DNA from: Euryarchaeota archaeon TMED117
GTDB taxonomy: Archaea > Thermoplasmatota > Poseidoniia > Poseidoniales > Poseidoniaceae
Assembly: GCA_002171315.2 (NCBI GenBank)
Contig: NHFS02000034.1
Coordinates: 2,384 to 8,802 of the forward strand
DNA: 6,419 nucleotides
Direction of reading: 5' to 3'
The notes under the pieces are model-generated. The model ran no database searches and was not told the origin of the DNA. It was given only the letters and a program-made list of their open reading frames with translations. Made by a program: the position numbers and the translations under genes. Numbering within the stretch: position 1 is the stretch's first letter; the number at the start of each line of letters is the position of its first letter. Below, in pieces: positions 3,477 to 6,419 of this stretch.

Positions 3477-6419
3477 ATGTCTATGGGAGGAGGCGTAAGG
3501 ACGAGTTTTGTTCTCGCTTTCTTGATGATTGGAACTCTTTTTTCAGCGTTTATTTCCCCTCTTCAACACGATACTCGTACACCAGAACCCGTCATGGACA
3601 ATCGGTTCACTGGATTCACAATCGGTAATGACTGGCTTGACTTAGAAGAACAACCTATTGCTGTACCTAACGGATTTGACCCTCTTACTCTCTATGATTA
3701 CAGTGACGTGGGAGTTTTAATCAACAACAGATCGGAATCGAGTAAAACAATTGGGTGGGCGTTTGTTGAGGCTCGAAACATTAGCCTGGAACGAGTGTTC
3801 ATTTTCGACGCTGATGGTACCCCCACTGGCGAAACGATCAATCGTAATCAATTCAATGAGTATTTTGCATATCCATTTCTCGAAATGTTAGGTAACCGAA
3901 GCAATGTTTCGGATATGAACTACCTCGTTACAAACAAGGGAATGCCTCTAAGAGTAAATGGCGGAGACAACAAGGCATCCTTCGACCAAGAATTTTCTCT
4001 TCTCGGAGGATCATACAACAATAGCATAGGTGGCAACTTTTGGGAGACTCATGGCTATGGGCCATTAGCAGGGGGAGAGTATGAATCCTTTTCTCGACAG
4101 AAACACGGCTTCTATCTTGTCACGAGGCTCACTGGGTACACCGTTGATACAGCGTTGCAACTCATTGAAAAAGCGAACAACAGTCTTGGACAACGAGGTA
4201 CAACAGTCCTCGATTTGGCAACAAACCGTAATGGTTCGGGATACAAGTTCTGGAATGATGACCTCTATGCTGCGAATACGTCTCTGATAGAAACCTACAA
4301 TCAGACTGTTATTTTTGATGAAGAAACTGGCTTCGTGACAAATATTAGCAATGTCATGGGATATGCTTCATGGGGTTCAAATGACGGGAATTGGGACTCG
4401 TCGTGGGCGAAGAATTCAGGTTTCGATACTGAGAGTTCCTCTTGGTCAAGTGGAGTAAATCATTGGAACGCAACCAGTCCGTCACTTTCACCCGGTGATA
4501 CGTTTGAATGGTCGTATCAAACACAAACGAAGAAGGGGGGTAATGGGGCGATTGAAGCGGCAATGTCTGCAACGTGTTCAGAAGAATCAGGTAATGGAAC
4601 ACAAGGAATTTATTCTGAGTTCTTCGATAATGAAGGCATTAGCTTCAATACCGGATCGATGCCTTCACTTATTGATCGAGTTCCTGATCACGTCCGACTC
4701 GAATCCTCGTTGCAATACAACTCAATGAATGCTGCATATCCAGGACTGGATGACCGTTTCAAAAACAATTGGGGCGCTCGATTTAGTGGCCTCATCGATA
4801 TACCAGAAACCGGAAACTGGACCTTCTTCCTCACAAGCGATGACGGCTCAGAACTTTGGATTGATGGGGCAAGCATGGTCACAAACTATGGCTCTCACGG
4901 TATGCGTGAGTTATCTGGATTCCGAAATCTATCGGCTGGGCTGCATGACTTCAGAGTTGAATTCTTCCAAGGAGGAGGGCCTCATGGATTGAAACTTGCT
5001 TGGTCCGGGCCGAATCAAAGTAAAGTGCTGATTCCATCCTCTGCATTCCTTGTGGCCAATGCGACACCTCCATCTCCCTCCACGCTTCTTCATGCATGGA
5101 ATTTTGATGAAGGAACTGGCCTAGAAACAAACGATTCTGTTGATGCAAATTCTTCATTTACAATGCATAATATGAATTCATCAAATTGGCGTAATTGTCC
5201 TGATGGAGGATGTTTGTGGTTCGATGGAGTGGATGATTACGTTGAAGTTGATGTCGATGATTGGGTGGGTAATTTCACAGTAAGTCAATGGGTTTGGGCG
5301 AACTCAACGTCGCTTCCTAATTATGCGTCTGTCTTCGCAGTCTCAGATAATGCGGGTTCGAACACTTCGTTCCAGCATGCTGTTTTCAATGGCGAATGGC
5401 GATTACACAATAACCAGACTCACGCTTTTGGAGACATTGAGGCGCAACAATGGATGCATCTTGTTACGGTGTTTGACAGCGGAAACGTTCGACAGTATTT
5501 CGATGGGGTCTTGGTCAGAACAACTGCCTTCCCTACTGGTTCCTTGAATAACATCGATTTGTATAAACTCGGTGTAAATCGAGCGCAATCCACGTTTTTT
5601 GAAGGTATGATCGATAAGGTCATGGTCTGGGATAGTGCCCTTACAGACGGAGAGATTACTCGTTTGAATCGAGATATTTACAAGGACTGTTCTGCATATT
5701 CAGGATCTGGAGCTTCAGCTGCTTCTCTCGAACAATATCTCTCAATCCCTAATGAACTCGAAGATCATGCTTGGATTGCCTCGGTTTCAGGTTCGCGAAT
5801 TGGAGATGTTTATGGTTCATTTTCAATTATCGTTGAAGCAGTTGATCAGAATGGAAATGTCCTTTCAACCAATACATCTTCTTCGCAACCGTTTGAAACA
5901 AATTGGGTAGATGCAGCACTTCGTTTCCGTCCAGATCCAAATGCTACAGCGTTTCGAATACGAATTCCAATCGATGTTGTTGCAACATCAACGAGTGGTT
6001 CGGTCTTCCTTGACAGCCTTAGTTTCAGAGCGATTCGTCCACACATGACATGGGTTGATGGTTCAATTGCTGAAACAGCAGTCTCTACTGGAGGGCGCTC
6101 GTTTACAATCGATACAACTTATGGACAATCACTGGTTGCAGATTTACTTGAAGACGGTGTAAGTGGCGTCAAGGGGTACGTGTATGAGCCGTATCTTACA
6201 GCAGTTGGACAGCCAAGTGTCTTATTCAATATGTATTCTCAAGGATTCAGTTTTGCAGAAGCAAATGCAGCAGCAAATACCTACATTTCATGGATGGGTG
6301 TAACTGTTGGTGACCCGAAGATGGCCCCTTACATCGATACAATCCATGACATTCATGTTTTGGATGCTCGATTACAAGACAATCTTTCGGTTGGTCAAAC
6401 AGGATTTATTGAAGTCGGT
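3477..6419 (+). CDS. Exported TIGR03790-type protein with inserted PA14 and LamG domains (3' end outside window)
   Basis: The frame is open for 981 codons from the ATG at 3477 to the window edge with no stop. A hydrophobic segment after Arg8 (about 10-29) reads as a signal peptide or membrane anchor. Residues about 77-307 match the N-terminal part of the TIGR03790 family: MNYLVTNKGMPLRV (147-160), FYLVTRLTGYT (212-222) and GYASWGSNDG (295-304). A PA14 domain follows (about 377-528) with TFFLTSDDGSELWIDG (449-464), then a LamG/concanavalin-like domain (about 537-732) with WFDGVDDYVEV near 581-591. A beta-sandwich-like segment (about 735-855) ends in VFLDSLSF. The TIGR03790 C-terminal part resumes at about 857, with KGYVYEPYL (899-907) and VGDPKMAPY (944-952). 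About 26 N-x-S/T sequons suggest a glycosylated surface protein. PA14 and LamG domains often bind carbohydrate; the role of TIGR03790 proteins is unknown. Met3 is an alternative start. No clear TATA box or Shine-Dalgarno precedes it. Confidence 0.87.
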   Translation, partial: MSMGGGVRTSFVLAFLMIGTLFSAFISPLQHDTRTPEPVMDNRFTGFTIGNDWLDLEEQPIAVPNGFDPLTLYDYSDVGVLINNRSESSKTIGWAFVEARNISLERVFIFDADGTPTGETINRNQFNEYFAYPFLEMLGNRSNVSDMNYLVTNKGMPLRVNGGDNKASFDQEFSLLGGSYNNSIGGNFWETHGYGPLAGGEYESFSRQKHGFYLVTRLTGYTVDTALQLIEKANNSLGQRGTTVLDLATNRNGSGYKFWNDDLYAANTSLIETYNQTVIFDEETGFVTNISNVMGYASWGSNDGNWDSSWAKNSGFDTESSSWSSGVNHWNATSPSLSPGDTFEWSYQTQTKKGGNGAIEAAMSATCSEESGNGTQGIYSEFFDNEGISFNTGSMPSLIDRVPDHVRLESSLQYNSMNAAYPGLDDRFKNNWGARFSGLIDIPETGNWTFFLTSDDGSELWIDGASMVTNYGSHGMRELSGFRNLSAGLHDFRVEFFQGGGPHGLKLAWSGPNQSKVLIPSSAFLVANATPPSPSTLLHAWNFDEGTGLETNDSVDANSSFTMHNMNSSNWRNCPDGGCLWFDGVDDYVEVDVDDWVGNFTVSQWVWANSTSLPNYASVFAVSDNAGSNTSFQHAVFNGEWRLHNNQTHAFGDIEAQQWMHLVTVFDSGNVRQYFDGVLVRTTAFPTGSLNNIDLYKLGVNRAQSTFFEGMIDKVMVWDSALTDGEITRLNRDIYKDCSAYSGSGASAASLEQYLSIPNELEDHAWIASVSGSRIGDVYGSFSIIVEAVDQNGNVLSTNTSSSQPFETNWVDAALRFRPDPNATAFRIRIPIDVVATSTSGSVFLDSLSFRAIRPHMTWVDGSIAETAVSTGGRSFTIDTTYGQSLVADLLEDGVSGVKGYVYEPYLTAVGQPSVLFNMYSQGFSFAEANAAANTYISWMGVTVGDPKMAPYIDTIHDIHVLDARLQDNLSVGQTGFIEVG

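Noticed and set aside
3486..3494. GGAGGAGG, a strong Shine-Dalgarno-like run just after the ATG of the surface-protein gene
   Set aside because: No suitable in-frame start follows at the right distance, and a later start would remove the signal peptide. The run simply encodes the Gly-Gly-Gly after Met3.
4081..4992. Short plus- and minus-strand open frames within the large surface-protein gene
   Set aside because: The continuous 981-codon frame with clear TIGR03790, PA14 and LamG motifs accounts for this DNA; the short frames are out-of-phase shadows.

Overview
The window looks archaeal, most likely a mesophilic marine euryarchaeon of the Poseidoniales (Marine Group II) type or a close relative. 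The reasons are an Hjc-type Holliday junction resolvase, a DacZ-type diadenylate cyclase, closely packed genes, AT-rich TATA-like boxes about 24-28 nt upstream of starts, and a very large, sequon-rich secreted protein with PA14 and LamG domains. The lineage is inferred from gene content and was not tested by a search.

Layout from left to right: (1) the 3' end of an M50 (site-2-protease-like) membrane metalloprotease gene on +, cut by the window edge. (2) A Holliday junction resolvase gene (hjc) on -, converging on the protease gene with only 6 nt between the stops. (3) A 119-nt divergent intergenic region with TATA-like boxes on both sides. (4) On +, a GTG-started 247-residue protein with an apparent RNase H-like (RuvC/YqgF-type) core; its function is not known. 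(5) Converging on it with an 8-nt overlap, a two-gene unit on -: a macro-domain protein followed by the diadenylate cyclase dacZ. Ten nucleotides separate the two, and a Shine-Dalgarno-like GAGG overlaps the macro stop codon. (6) A 72-nt divergent region. (7) On +, a gene with no stop before the window end (at least 981 codons), encoding an exported TIGR03790-type protein whose two halves are separated by PA14, LamG and a further beta-sandwich-like segment.

Functionally the window mixes DNA recombination and repair (hjc, perhaps the RNase H-like protein), nucleotide second-messenger signalling (dacZ, with a macro domain that would bind ADP-ribose-like ligands), membrane proteolysis, and a cell-surface or secreted protein. 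I see no tRNA, rRNA, CRISPR array, insertion sequence or phage gene. No stretch longer than about 120 nt lacks a gene. The parts most worth a second look are the split TIGR03790 protein, the macro-dacZ pair and the RNase H-like protein divergent from hjc.
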